From JBOGJG01 sp050747825 (GTDB lineage: Bacteria; Acidobacteriota; UBA6911; RPQK01; JBOGJG01): DNA of 20,431 nucleotides. Made by a program: the position numbers and the translations under genes. Within the stretch, counting starts at the first letter, position 1. Every line of letters begins with the position of its first letter. Location of the stretch: contig JBOGJG010000318.1 of assembly GCA_050747825.1 (NCBI GenBank), forward strand, positions 1 to 20,431. Reading direction: 5' to 3'. This document shows, in pieces, positions 1-8,051 of this stretch. The notes below the pieces were generated by a model. That model saw nothing but the letters and a program-made list of their open reading frames with translations, was not told the origin of the DNA and did no database searches.

Positions 1-59
1 TGGCTTTGTTGCTCCTCGGTCCCATATTCCCGATATGCTCCCTCGTCGCGCCTCGCCAT
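1..59 (-). CDS. possible 5' end of a gene leaving the window
   Basis: An open frame starts with ATG at 59 on the minus strand and stays open to the window edge (first residues MARRDEGAYREYGTEEQQ). It lies 12 bases beyond the 54-bp repeat at 72-125, which would act as its upstream region. No clear Shine-Dalgarno sequence is seen. With 19 codons no family can be named. It could be the start of the gene carried by a mobile element whose end is the 54-bp repeat, or a chance open frame. Confidence 0.25.
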   Translation of the reverse strand, partial: MARRDEGAYREYGTEEQQS

Positions 60-71
60 CAGACCGCACCC

Positions 72-125
72 ATAGGGTACCCGGCTCGCGACGATAGCGC
101 ACTTATTTATGTTACGAAGCACTAG
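72..125 (-). repeat. 54-bp inverted repeat, left copy
   Basis: These 54 bases are an exact reverse complement of 18289-18342 with no mismatch; similarity stops at once on both sides. On the minus strand the copy begins CTAGTGCTTCGTAACATAAA and ends GGGTACCCTAT, and includes the palindrome GGGTACCC. The inner end lies 6 bases from the last gene of the minus-strand cluster (stop at 132). The CTAG edge would suit insertion at a TA dinucleotide, as in IS630/Tc1-type elements, so this may be the end of an IS that continues off the left edge. That identity is inference. Confidence 0.95.
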
Positions 126-131
126 GCAAGA

Positions 132-1325
132 TCATTGAGGGCGTCGAAACTCCATCTGCAGGAGGCCTGCCACAAAGTCCAGCAGATCGGACCTTGCGCG
201 CGCGACCTCCGTCAGCTTCTGGGGGTCTTGCGCCCGCCAGCAAAGCTCAGCCAGAGACGGGCAGTGAAGCTCTTCCCGTCTAACATTGCCCAGATGCCGT
301 AGAAAGAACTCAATCGCTTCCTCGAAACGTTCCAGCCGCGCCATAAATCCTACCACGATCTGGGCGGGATAATTGCCGAAGCGGAGTGGATCGGCCTGAG
401 ACAACTTGTCGCGAAAGTAGGTGACGGCCTCCTCTACATTTTCGCCCAGCAGCGCCCTGACATACACATCATAATCTCGATAGCCCTCATCAAACGGTGG
501 ATGCTCGCGCGGCTGAAACATGCGTGCCAGACGGCTGCCATAATTCGTCAGATCAGCAAGCAAAGCCAGTGTTTCCCGGTCATCAAATTCCAGGGCAAAC
601 TGAACGACCGAGGCCAGGTGGCTGCTGTCGATGTAGTAGGCATTGTGCTCGAAAAGCCAATGCCGTCCCGAAATCAATTCCGGAATGCTCGTGCTCTCGG
701 GCCGCTTCCCTTCCCGGCGCGCGACGGCAAGCCTCAAGTTCTCGGCCAGTTCACGATGTAGCGCTCGCACGAGAAGCCTGATGCAATCCTCCTTCCCCTG
801 GCAACTCGGGTTACGGCCGAAATTGGTGATTGCCTGACAAAAACCATAGTGCTCGAGGATCAGCTCAATTCCCTTCCTGGGATGAGCTCCTTCCTGAAGA
901 GCAATCTCAACCAGGGCGTCCACCTCTTCCCGAGTTTTTCCTTTAACATCACAGGCTTCGAGGGCGGCTGCGACAGGTCCAATCTCTCCGATGGCGTGAA
1001 AATAGGGCCAAGCCTGCGGGATCTCACCGTCCTTCAAGAAGAGCTCACCCACATGTCGAGCGACTGCGACGTAAGCCCGCTCGTATTCCAGTCCTACTTT
1101 TCCGCGGATATCATCCAGGGAATGAGTCCAGATGAGCGGAAGGCCGAGTTCATGGCGTTTCCTCATCAAGAGGGCTTCAAAAAGCAGCCGGTACTTCTTC
1201 TCTTCCTGGAAGCTCCGAATGAGCAGCTCAAAAACAGCCTGGGCGCCACCGGAACGAAGGGCCCGTTCCAACATATGGAAGACATGCTCGTTCGGCTTCG
1301 GCTTGTTCACCCTGTAACGCCTCAA
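132..1325 (-). CDS. hypothetical alpha-helical protein, TPR-like
   Basis: The 397-residue protein has no signal peptide or membrane segment and is probably cytoplasmic. Its sequence is rich in helix-forming residues with stretches resembling degenerate helical hairpin repeats, for example RLERFEEAIEFFLRHL near the C-terminus, followed by a conserved-looking segment HCPSLAELCWRAQDPQKL. I do not recognise a named family; from general memory similar uncharacterised helical-repeat proteins occur in Acidobacteriota and Planctomycetota. The longest frame starts at a TTG (1325) without a good ribosome site. A GTG at 1310 preceded by GAGG, or the ATG at 1274, are alternatives. It lies 29 bases after the small secreted protein gene and may be the last gene of that transcript. 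The stop codon is almost adjacent to the 54-bp repeat. Confidence 0.75.
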   Translation of the reverse strand: MRRYRVNKPKPNEHVFHMLERALRSGGAQAVFELLIRSFQEEKKYRLLFEALLMRKRHELGLPLIWTHSLDDIRGKVGLEYERAYVAVARHVGELFLKDGEIPQAWPYFHAIGEIGPVAAALEACDVKGKTREEVDALVEIALQEGAHPRKGIELILEHYGFCQAITNFGRNPSCQGKEDCIRLLVRALHRELAENLRLAVARREGKRPESTSIPELISGRHWLFEHNAYYIDSSHLASVVQFALEFDDRETLALLADLTNYGSRLARMFQPREHPPFDEGYRDYDVYVRALLGENVEEAVTYFRDKLSQADPLRFGNYPAQIVVGFMARLERFEEAIEFFLRHLGNVRREELHCPSLAELCWRAQDPQKLTEVARARSDLLDFVAGLLQMEFRRPQ

Positions 1326-1354
1326 TCAGGCTAGGAGCGCCTTGACACCGCTGT

Positions 1355-1711
1355 TTACTCGATCTCTTCGATTTCCGAGACTTTGACGGAATCTTCCTGA
1401 AATTCCCCGGTGACCTTTACTTCCAGCCGCTCCATTTTCTGAGTGCCTTTGGCAATCTGTACGGCCTTCTCATCGCCCGATTCATCGAACTTGTAGAAAT
1501 TGCCCTCCGATACAATGCCGAAGCCGGTTGCCAGGCAGTTGGCCATGAGGGCGCATGCCACTTTGTGATGGGCTGCTTGTTCGGGATTTTTGGCACTCAT
1601 CTCGCCGCACATGGCGTCAATGAGAATACCGGTTTTAGTGGCTTCTTGGGCAAAAAGAGGGGGAATACCGGCAAACAAAGTCAAAACTAAAATGGCATGG
1701 CTAGTCGTCAT
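1355..1711 (-). CDS. small secreted cysteine-containing protein
   Basis: The start is set at the ATG at 1711 because AAGGAG lies 6 bases upstream (1718-1723); the longer frame from 1753 has no such site. The product is 118 residues: a signal peptide (MTTSHAILVLTLFAGIPPLFAQ), then a mature domain opening with GILIDAMCGE, a mid segment HHKVACALMANC and the pattern G.FYKFD..GDEKA, ending in a short beta-rich segment (LEVKVTGEFQEDSVKVSEIEE). This resembles small periplasmic acidobacterial proteins of the form G-[WY]-I-[ST]-D-x-x-C-G...C..C...YK, with a probable small beta-barrel/OB-like fold. The three mature cysteines could bind metal or form disulphides. Function is unknown. It lies 54 bases downstream of the GGT-like gene on the same strand. 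Confidence 0.8.
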   Translation of the reverse strand: MTTSHAILVLTLFAGIPPLFAQEATKTGILIDAMCGEMSAKNPEQAAHHKVACALMANCLATGFGIVSEGNFYKFDESGDEKAVQIAKGTQKMERLEVKVTGEFQEDSVKVSEIEEIE

Positions 1712-1765
1712 TTTCTTCTCCTTTTTAATCGTACCCGATCTCGATGAGAACACGCATACTCATTA

Positions 1766-3643
1766 TCACCAGGCCAACGCGTAGGCATCGACACGCGGAT
1801 CAGCACCCGCGCTCAGCAGGCCGGTTGCCGGGTCAATAACGATAGCCGCATTGTGGCCCAGCGACCAGGGTTCGACCACCCTCAGATCATGCCCCTTCTC
1901 TCGCAGCGACTCCCGGACTGCCTCCGGAATCCGCTCCTCCAGGGCCAGGTCCCCGGGATACATACTGTGCGGAAAAACCGAAGAGGGGAAACTGCGCGTT
2001 GACCATCGGGGCGCCTCGATCGCCTGCTGGACGTTCATTCCAAACTCTACAATGTTCAAAAAAGTTTGCAAGGTCCGCTGGCATTGATCATCTCCTCCGG
2101 GACTTCCCATGACCATAGCCGGCCGGCCGTCTCTGAGTATCAAGGTAGATGTCAGTGTACTGCGAGGACGACGCCCCGGCTCCAGCACGTTGGCGTGGCC
2201 AGAAACAAGGGAAAAGTAGTCGCCTCGGCAGTTGAGGATAAACCCGAGGTCAGCCATAACGAGACCAGTCCCGAATCTATCGTGCAGGCTGGGAATAAAA
2301 GAGACGACATTGCGGTCCTTATCGACTACGCAGACGTAGCTCGTATCTCCTGCATGATCTCCCCTCTCGATCCAGTCGATGTCAATAGGTCGGTTGGCCG
2401 GCTGCATACCGGCCATGAAGTTTTCAGGCACACCCGGACGAAACTCCTGGGAGGCCCTCCCGGAATCGATTAGACGGCGGCGCTCCCGAGCGTAATCTTT
2501 TGAGAGCAACCCCTCAAACGGGATGCGGATGAAATCCATATCTCCAAGATGTTGATCTCGGTCGGCAAATGCCAATTTTACCGCCTCGACAGATGTGTGA
2601 ATATACTCTGGTGAATTGTGCCCCATGGCCTTCAAATCATAGCCTTCCAGCATGTTTAGCATGATCAGCTCAGCGGGACCTTGATTGTTCGAAGGATTCT
2701 TAAAGAGCTGATACCCTCGGTACGTGGTGAAAACCGGCTCTTCGACGGTAGCCTCATAGCTGGCGAAGTCCTCGTATAGAAAAAGGCCGCCTTGCTCTTC
2801 TGAAAACCGGGCCATTACTTTCGCAATATCCCCCTTGTAAAAACGGTCGCGCGCGGCTCGTAAGGCCGCATGCCGCCCACTGCCGCGATTTTGGCGCTCC
2901 GCTTGGACGAGCTTTTTCAGAGTTCGAGCCAATGTCGGGTTTCTAAAAATCTCACCTTCCTTGGGGGACCTGCCGTCTGGATAGTAAACTTTCACGCTGG
3001 TTGGATACTTTCGCAGTTTCTCGGAATCGGCGATCCAGTTCGCCAGGCGACCGCCTATGGGGAACCCCTGCTCAGCCAGCTCGATCGCGGGAGCCAGCAC
3101 TTCCTCCAAAGTCATTGTGCCCCAGCGGTCCAGCAGGATGTACCAGGCATCTACCACGCCCGGTTGAGTAGCGGAAAGGAGGCCATCACTATCAGGAATA
3201 TTTCCACCCTGGTTCTCCTTGTACCACTCGATCGTGGCCATTTTTGGAGCACGGCCAGTCGCATTCACTGACAGCACCTGATCAGAACGGCTATCGTAAA
3301 TCAGGATCATCGCATCTGCGCCCACGCCGTTGAGAGCCGGATCGACTACCGATAAGACAGCCTGGGCAGCTACGGCAGCATCAAAGGCATTCCCTCCGGA
3401 CCGCAGAATCCGCTCGGCCACCAGAGTCGCCTCCGGCTTCATGGAGGAAACCGCATGATGCTTCCCCCGAATCACCGGTCGATTTGTCCGTCCCCAGGAC
3501 TCTCCCTCCGCTAGTTGTCCTGTAGCGGTACCTGGCACATCAGCGGCATCTGAACAAGAGACGGACAGAACGATACCAGCCAGGACGGCGAACATAGCGA
3601 CCGGTGCAACAACCAATATGTTAAAGATGCGTTTTCGTCTCAT
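1766..3643 (-). CDS. ggt: gamma-glutamyltransferase-like Ntn hydrolase
   Basis: The 625-residue product is a full-length member of the gamma-glutamyltranspeptidase family, which self-cleaves before a threonine that becomes the nucleophile of the small subunit. The probable nucleophile is Thr434 in GDHAGDTSYVCVVD, followed by FGTG (457-460), the LGFILN..G segment and GSPGG (513-517). An N-terminal hydrophobic segment ending near Cys30 implies export; the lipobox is not canonical, so soluble periplasmic or lipoprotein location is open. The gamma-glutamate-binding arginine of classical enzymes (FRE-MAP region) is not at its usual place; this protein has ATGRAP instead, typical of the broader GGT-like/acylase branch, so the substrate may not be glutathione. 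The start overlaps the stop of the upstream beta-lactamase-like remnant (ATGA, 3640-3643), so translation may be coupled. A GGGGG stretch precedes the start. Confidence 0.93.
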   Translation of the reverse strand: MRRKRIFNILVVAPVAMFAVLAGIVLSVSCSDAADVPGTATGQLAEGESWGRTNRPVIRGKHHAVSSMKPEATLVAERILRSGGNAFDAAVAAQAVLSVVDPALNGVGADAMILIYDSRSDQVLSVNATGRAPKMATIEWYKENQGGNIPDSDGLLSATQPGVVDAWYILLDRWGTMTLEEVLAPAIELAEQGFPIGGRLANWIADSEKLRKYPTSVKVYYPDGRSPKEGEIFRNPTLARTLKKLVQAERQNRGSGRHAALRAARDRFYKGDIAKVMARFSEEQGGLFLYEDFASYEATVEEPVFTTYRGYQLFKNPSNNQGPAELIMLNMLEGYDLKAMGHNSPEYIHTSVEAVKLAFADRDQHLGDMDFIRIPFEGLLSKDYARERRRLIDSGRASQEFRPGVPENFMAGMQPANRPIDIDWIERGDHAGDTSYVCVVDKDRNVVSFIPSLHDRFGTGLVMADLGFILNCRGDYFSLVSGHANVLEPGRRPRSTLTSTLILRDGRPAMVMGSPGGDDQCQRTLQTFLNIVEFGMNVQQAIEAPRWSTRSFPSSVFPHSMYPGDLALEERIPEAVRESLREKGHDLRVVEPWSLGHNAAIVIDPATGLLSAGADPRVDAYALAW

Positions 3644-3963
3644 CGTTCCCCCTTCACCTCAAGCTGCTTTCTATCGTAGAGAATCGCGGCGGCAGGCGTG
3701 CACCCGACGACCTTGGTGACCGAAGCGAGATCGAAGACGGCGTCTTTGGGCCTGGGAGCGGCGTCTGGAGAGTAATCCATCCTGCCCAATGATTTCAGCG
3801 CCACCCATTTGCCATGTTGGCCCACCGCGAGCGCCTCCGCGAACCGCCGATCCTGATCCGCAGTTGCAGTAATTAGTTTCTGGACGGGCTGGGCAGTCGC
3901 GCCGGGCATCACCCACAAGACTGCAAGCACAAAAAGGGAATGGATATTGAAAGTCTTGTACAT
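3640..3963 (-). pseudogene. truncated serine beta-lactamase-like hydrolase
   Basis: The frame opens at 4008, but the likely start is the ATG at 3963, which gives a clean signal peptide (MYKTFNIHSLFVLAVLWVM ending GATAQ). The mature part ends with DAVFDLASVTKVVGCTPAAA, the SxxK motif region (S-V-T-K) of class C beta-lactamase-like/DD-peptidase hydrolases (Pfam Beta-lactamase). The frame stops about 20 residues after the motif, inside the start codon of the GGT-like gene. Normal family members run on for some 250 residues with the YxN and HxG motifs, absent here, so the product cannot be active. In Bacillus the beta-lactamase-like amidase AmiE is encoded beside NamZ, and in other phyla serine hydrolases are linked to DUF1343, so this is probably the relic of an original partner of the NamZ remnant just upstream. 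Confidence 0.8.
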
Positions 3964-4048
3964 GGTGATCACCCGCTTCACGCTTGTCGGAGTGGACACA
4001 CACTCCAAGAGGGGGGTCTTGCAGACGCTCCAGGTCGCGAGAACATCG

Positions 4049-4492
4049 CTAGTTCATTTCGGTTCGCGAGTTTCGTCGCGCCGTTCCTTTATCCTGGATA
4101 TCAAAGATCAGCACATCGACATTTCGAAGCATTTCCCTGGTAGGACGGTTCGAGCCCCTCTGGTAGAGGCTGTAGACGGGCACACCGGTGGCTTCGTGGC
4201 TGCCGGACTCAACAGCTCCACGACGGTCGCCGTACAAGCCATGCTCCGGAGCGAAAATCGCAGTAAGTTTCACTTCGGGCGAACTGGCCAGCAGATCGAC
4301 GATGTGGCGACGGTCGTGCGTAATAGCCGTATGATTTGTGATCACACCGATCCGCTTGCCCGCCAAACGAGCGAAGTTGTCCTGGACCAGCACATCGAGA
4401 CCGGTCTTGACACGCGCGAAAGCTCCGGCGCTTTGTGTGCCCATCGAAAGGACGAAGACAAAAGCAATAATTCCGAGTTTGTGCAGGGTCAT
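4049..4492 (-). pseudogene. truncated NamZ/DUF1343 protein (NamZ1)
   Basis: The 147-residue frame keeps a good start (GGAGG a few bases before ATG at 4492), a signal peptide and the N-terminal third of a DUF1343/NamZ exo-N-acetylmuramidase. Canonical motifs are seen: VKTGLDVL (28-35), GVITNHTAITHD (49-60), FAPEHGLYGDRRG (80-92), TGVPVYSLY (102-110) and FDIQD (130-134). After Asp134 the sequence leaves the family (expected VGARFYTY) and ends 13 residues later. About two thirds of the protein is missing, including the WVNPSPN and GRGT regions, so it should be inactive. It closely resembles the intact copy at 8052-9254 and looks like one half of a former tandem duplication. Its motifs are closer to the family consensus than those of the intact copy. 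Confidence 0.85.
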
Positions 4493-4542
4493 ATGCTGCC
4501 TCCAGCTGGAAAGAAGACTCCAGGCCGACTAGTTGCGAGGTA

Positions 4543-4568
4543 AGAAGGCGGCACCAGAGCCGCCTTCT
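4543..4568 (-). terminator. hairpin downstream of the receptor gene
   Basis: A perfect 10-bp stem (core GAAGGCGGC / GCCGCCTTC) with a 6-base loop lies 12 bases beyond the stop of the receptor gene at 4581. The bases after it on the minus strand are not a strong T run, so it may end transcription weakly or protect the 3' end of the message. It separates the operon from the decayed NamZ1 gene. Confidence 0.65.
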
Positions 4569-4580
4569 ACCTCAGGCCCG

Positions 4581-7500
4581 CTAAAACTCCAGCCGCAAGG
4601 CAAACTGGAATTCCCTCGGCTTCGGATTGAAAGCCGTGGCTGTCACAACCCCGAACGTCGCAGAGCCGACACTGCGACCCGGTGTGTCAAACGTCGGGGT
4701 ATTCGTCAGGTTGAATGCTTCCGCACGGAACTGCAGCCGGGACTGTTCAGTGATCTGGAATGTCTTGAAGAGGGAAAAATCAATGCTGAACAAGCCATCG
4801 CTGCGAACATCCGGCAAAGTTCTGGCGACGTTGCCAAATGTAAAGGCTTCCGGGATGGCAAACGCATCGGTGTTAAACCAGCGCTCGAGGGTGGGGTTGT
4901 CCACCTGGGCGCTGGCACCGGGAACAGCGTTCGGACGGTTGCCAGGCCCCGCGACCGGCGCCGTGAGGGAAATCGTCCTACCCGATTCGAACGTAGTAAT
5001 TGAGTTGATCTGCCAACCCCCTAAAACGTGCCTGATGAAGGAATCGCCTGCACGGAGGAAGGGCAAATCCCACATTGTTGCCAGTACCAGTCTTTGCGGT
5101 ATATCTTCGGCGCTGAGCGAGCGTTCCGCACGGAGGTTGTTCCAGTTTTGCACGCCTCCGACGGCTGTCGATCCCGGCCGACCTCCCACTCTGCCGTCAT
5201 CGATCATCTTCGACGCCGTGTAGGCCATCAGTACCGAGTAGTCGCGCGAGAAGCGCTTTTCCACTTTCATAGCGAGGGCGTGATAGATCGAGTTACCCCA
5301 GAAATCAAACCCTCCGGAAACACTCGTGAACTGAGGGAAGGGCAACAGCAGTTGCTGCCTGGGTACGGTCGGGCCGCTCAACGGTCCGGTGTCGATAATC
5401 CCGAAGAAGGGATTGGGCACGGACTGAACCAATGCACTTCCCAACCCCAGAGCCTGCTCCGACAAGAAGTTCAGCGTCTGACCGCGGTGAAGGCGCGTGC
5501 CCTTGTTGGCGACCCAGGCACTCTCGAATAGCCAGTCGCTCCATGGCGCGTACTGGACTGTTAGATTCCACTGTTGTGAATATCCGCGCTGCACGTCGCG
5601 CAGCTGGCCCGAAACGCTGCCACCGATGCCGGTCAACGCTCCCTGACTGCTCCCTGTGGGTTGCAAAATTCCATCCGGAAACGGGTCGCTCAGATCGTTG
5701 ACCGGGGTCAAACCTCCATCGAGGCTTGTCACCATTGGGGTGCTGATGGTAAAGCCGGTAGACGGGCCGTCTCCCGTGGTCGGAATGTACATGATCCCGT
5801 AACCCCCTCGGACTACCACATTTTCCAGCGCATGGTACGCAAACCCGAACCGAGGGCCGAAGTCCTTAAGGCTGGGATCGATTAACCCTCTGGGGACATC
5901 CACACCGGGATACACCAAGCCCCCTCGTAAGGACAATCCGGGCACCTCCAGCGGAGAGGTTATGTTCGGGTCGAAGTTGCTCATCACATCGAAGCGATCC
6001 TTCAGTGCGCCTTCGTATTCCCACCTCAGGCCGAGATTCAGAGTCAGTTTAGGGGCTACTTTCCAATCATCCTGAATAAACAGAGCATCATAATGAAAGC
6101 TTCGCGTGGTGTCCGTCCGCCATCCTGCGGAGGCGCTGGCCGGGAAACCCAGCAGAAACGATGCCAGACCATATCCGGAGGCGGCACTCGATCGGAGCGG
6201 ATCTGGGCCCTGCGTAAATCCTCGATTGAAGCTATATCTTCCCGCCGGGTTTGAAGTGCCCCAATCGTTCCTCCGGTAAACCCGATGTTCGTAACCAAAC
6301 TTCAGACTGTGACTCGCATAGATCTTCGTGAAGGAGGCGCTGGCAGTGCCAGTCGTGGAGGGGTTTCCAAGAGCATCCGCCCTGCCCATCGATCCGATGT
6401 CGCCGATACTGAAGCTCGGAAAGCCGTCTCCTAAGGGGCTTTGCTGCCGGGTCGCTTCAAGCTCTGCCGGCATGCCGATTGAAGTGATGTCAAAATCACC
6501 TGCGGGCACTGTCCAATGCTCATTCTCATAGGTGAACCCCGCCTTTGCGTCCATGAGAAATGAGGCAGACAAGGCGTCAGTGTAGTGAAAGAACGTATTG
6601 TGCCGCGGAATGAAGATATTGCGCCCGTCCGTGTCCGCGATCGTGCCTAACTGGTTTGTGAAAGCCCAATCGATCTTCTCGTATATGTAACGTCCCGTAA
6701 AAGTCCGAGAAGCCCCCAGATTATAATCCAGCCTCACGTTGTAGCTATCTTTGTCGATGGGTTGCGGGGACGTCCAGAAGAAGTTCTGAGCTCCTGTCAC
6801 CGGCAATCCGGGAAGATTGGGCATCGGGTAAAACTCCAGTACGGCCCTGGAAACGGGATTGATGCGCTCCGTGGGGATGACATTGTTGGGAAATGGGTCA
6901 CGGATAAAGCCACTTGGATTGTTCGGGCCCGGACGTGTAGTCAAAGGATCGTGAATCACGATCAGATTGCCGTTGCCGGCAAACGTCTGTGAGAAGTCTC
7001 CGCTGCGCTGGAGCGCGGTAGGTGAGGTGCGGGTTCCCTGTGCCTGCCGCCGCTCCCGGTAACCCTCGTAGCTGAAGAAGAAGAAAAGTTTGTCTTTGGC
7101 GATCGGCCCTCCAAGGTTGCCGCCGAACTGGTTCCACCTGAGCGTGGGCCTTTCCCGATCCGCCCTGTTCGAAAAAAACTCGTTCGCGCTCAATTTATCA
7201 TTGCGGTGATATTCAAACAGGCTGCCGTGGAATTCGTTGCCGCCCGATTTGGTAACGACACTGAGAATGCCTCCCGCGGTTCTCCCGAATTCGGCAGACA
7301 TAGCATTCGTTATGACTCTGAATTCCCGCGTCCCCTCGACTGTAGGGACGACCATTGCCCCTTGATTACCCAGCTTGTCATTGGCAATACCGTCCAGAAG
7401 GGCGCTGCTGGCAAGGGGATCCCCTCCCCCAATACTCACAGCCGCCAACCGCCAGGTGGAAAGGACCGGACCTCCAAAAAAGCCTATGCCGCGGACAGTT

Positions 7501-7985
7501 GGGATCAGGTTGGCCAAACTCATCGGATTGCGTCCGAGCAGTGGCATATTTGCAATCTTCTGCTCTTCCATAACGGAACCGACGGAGGACGTGATCGGAT
7601 CGAGGAGCGGCGTACCGGCCAGCACCTCCACAGCTTCGGTGATCTCCCCCACTTCCATTTGGACTGGCACCGCCAGTGAGCGTCCGGTCTCCACAATGAT
7701 CCCCTCTCGGCGAAAAGTTTTGAAACCGGGCAAAGACGCCTCGATCCTGTACGTTCCCAAGGGCAACTGCAAAAATAGGAAATCTCCGAGTTCGTTACTT
7801 GTGGTTGTTCTCACATCACCGGTGTGGACATTGACGAGTTTGACATCCACCCCGGGCATTACTGCCCCAGTTGTGTCGCTGACGTTGCCGCTAACGGCAC
7901 CGGTGATCAACTGCGCATGGATGCTAACAGCGAAGACGGTGATCGCAAATACGATTGCGATCATCGGGACCTTTTTGCTTAACAT
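4581..7985 (-). CDS. Oar-like TonB-dependent outer-membrane receptor
   Basis: The start is the ATG at 7985, which follows GGGGGAGGG by 4 bases and gives a signal peptide (MLSKKVPMIAIVFAITVFAV ending SIHAQ); a frame from 8006 has no ribosome site. The protein of 1134 residues has a carboxypeptidase-regulatory-like Ig domain (about 25-110: GNVSDTTGAVMPGVDVKLVN, GTYRIEASLPGFKTF), then a plug (GRNPMSLANLIPTV; EFGRTAGGILSVVTKSGGNE) and a long beta-barrel ending in aromatic FALRLEF, as expected for an outer-membrane protein. This is the Oar/acidobacterial 'TonB-dependent receptor' architecture. Such receptors import or bind large ligands, often glycan or peptide fragments. No TonB box is evident. 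It is the last gene of the GntR operon, 45 bases after NamZ2, which suggests uptake of the substrate or product of that enzyme. Confidence 0.93.
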   Translation of the reverse strand: MLSKKVPMIAIVFAITVFAVSIHAQLITGAVSGNVSDTTGAVMPGVDVKLVNVHTGDVRTTTSNELGDFLFLQLPLGTYRIEASLPGFKTFRREGIIVETGRSLAVPVQMEVGEITEAVEVLAGTPLLDPITSSVGSVMEEQKIANMPLLGRNPMSLANLIPTVRGIGFFGGPVLSTWRLAAVSIGGGDPLASSALLDGIANDKLGNQGAMVVPTVEGTREFRVITNAMSAEFGRTAGGILSVVTKSGGNEFHGSLFEYHRNDKLSANEFFSNRADRERPTLRWNQFGGNLGGPIAKDKLFFFFSYEGYRERRQAQGTRTSPTALQRSGDFSQTFAGNGNLIVIHDPLTTRPGPNNPSGFIRDPFPNNVIPTERINPVSRAVLEFYPMPNLPGLPVTGAQNFFWTSPQPIDKDSYNVRLDYNLGASRTFTGRYIYEKIDWAFTNQLGTIADTDGRNIFIPRHNTFFHYTDALSASFLMDAKAGFTYENEHWTVPAGDFDITSIGMPAELEATRQQSPLGDGFPSFSIGDIGSMGRADALGNPSTTGTASASFTKIYASHSLKFGYEHRVYRRNDWGTSNPAGRYSFNRGFTQGPDPLRSSAASGYGLASFLLGFPASASAGWRTDTTRSFHYDALFIQDDWKVAPKLTLNLGLRWEYEGALKDRFDVMSNFDPNITSPLEVPGLSLRGGLVYPGVDVPRGLIDPSLKDFGPRFGFAYHALENVVVRGGYGIMYIPTTGDGPSTGFTISTPMVTSLDGGLTPVNDLSDPFPDGILQPTGSSQGALTGIGGSVSGQLRDVQRGYSQQWNLTVQYAPWSDWLFESAWVANKGTRLHRGQTLNFLSEQALGLGSALVQSVPNPFFGIIDTGPLSGPTVPRQQLLLPFPQFTSVSGGFDFWGNSIYHALAMKVEKRFSRDYSVLMAYTASKMIDDGRVGGRPGSTAVGGVQNWNNLRAERSLSAEDIPQRLVLATMWDLPFLRAGDSFIRHVLGGWQINSITTFESGRTISLTAPVAGPGNRPNAVPGASAQVDNPTLERWFNTDAFAIPEAFTFGNVARTLPDVRSDGLFSIDFSLFKTFQITEQSRLQFRAEAFNLTNTPTFDTPGRSVGSATFGVVTATAFNPKPREFQFALRLEF

Positions 7986-8022
7986 CTGACCCTCCCCCCT
8001 TGACATTGTTTAGGAACGGTGT

Positions 8023-8044
8023 CAGGCCGTGACGTCACGGCCTG
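8023..8044. promoter_or_regulatory. 22-bp perfect palindrome
   Basis: The sequence CAGGCCGTGAC followed by its exact reverse complement GTCACGGCCTG lies in the 45-base gap between the NamZ2 stop and the receptor gene. As RNA it would form a short strong hairpin with no T run. It may be an operator, a processing or attenuation hairpin tuning receptor expression against the upstream genes, or a weak terminator. It does not resemble the shared element at 13896 and 18374. Confidence 0.6.
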
Positions 8045-8051
8045 CGACCTA

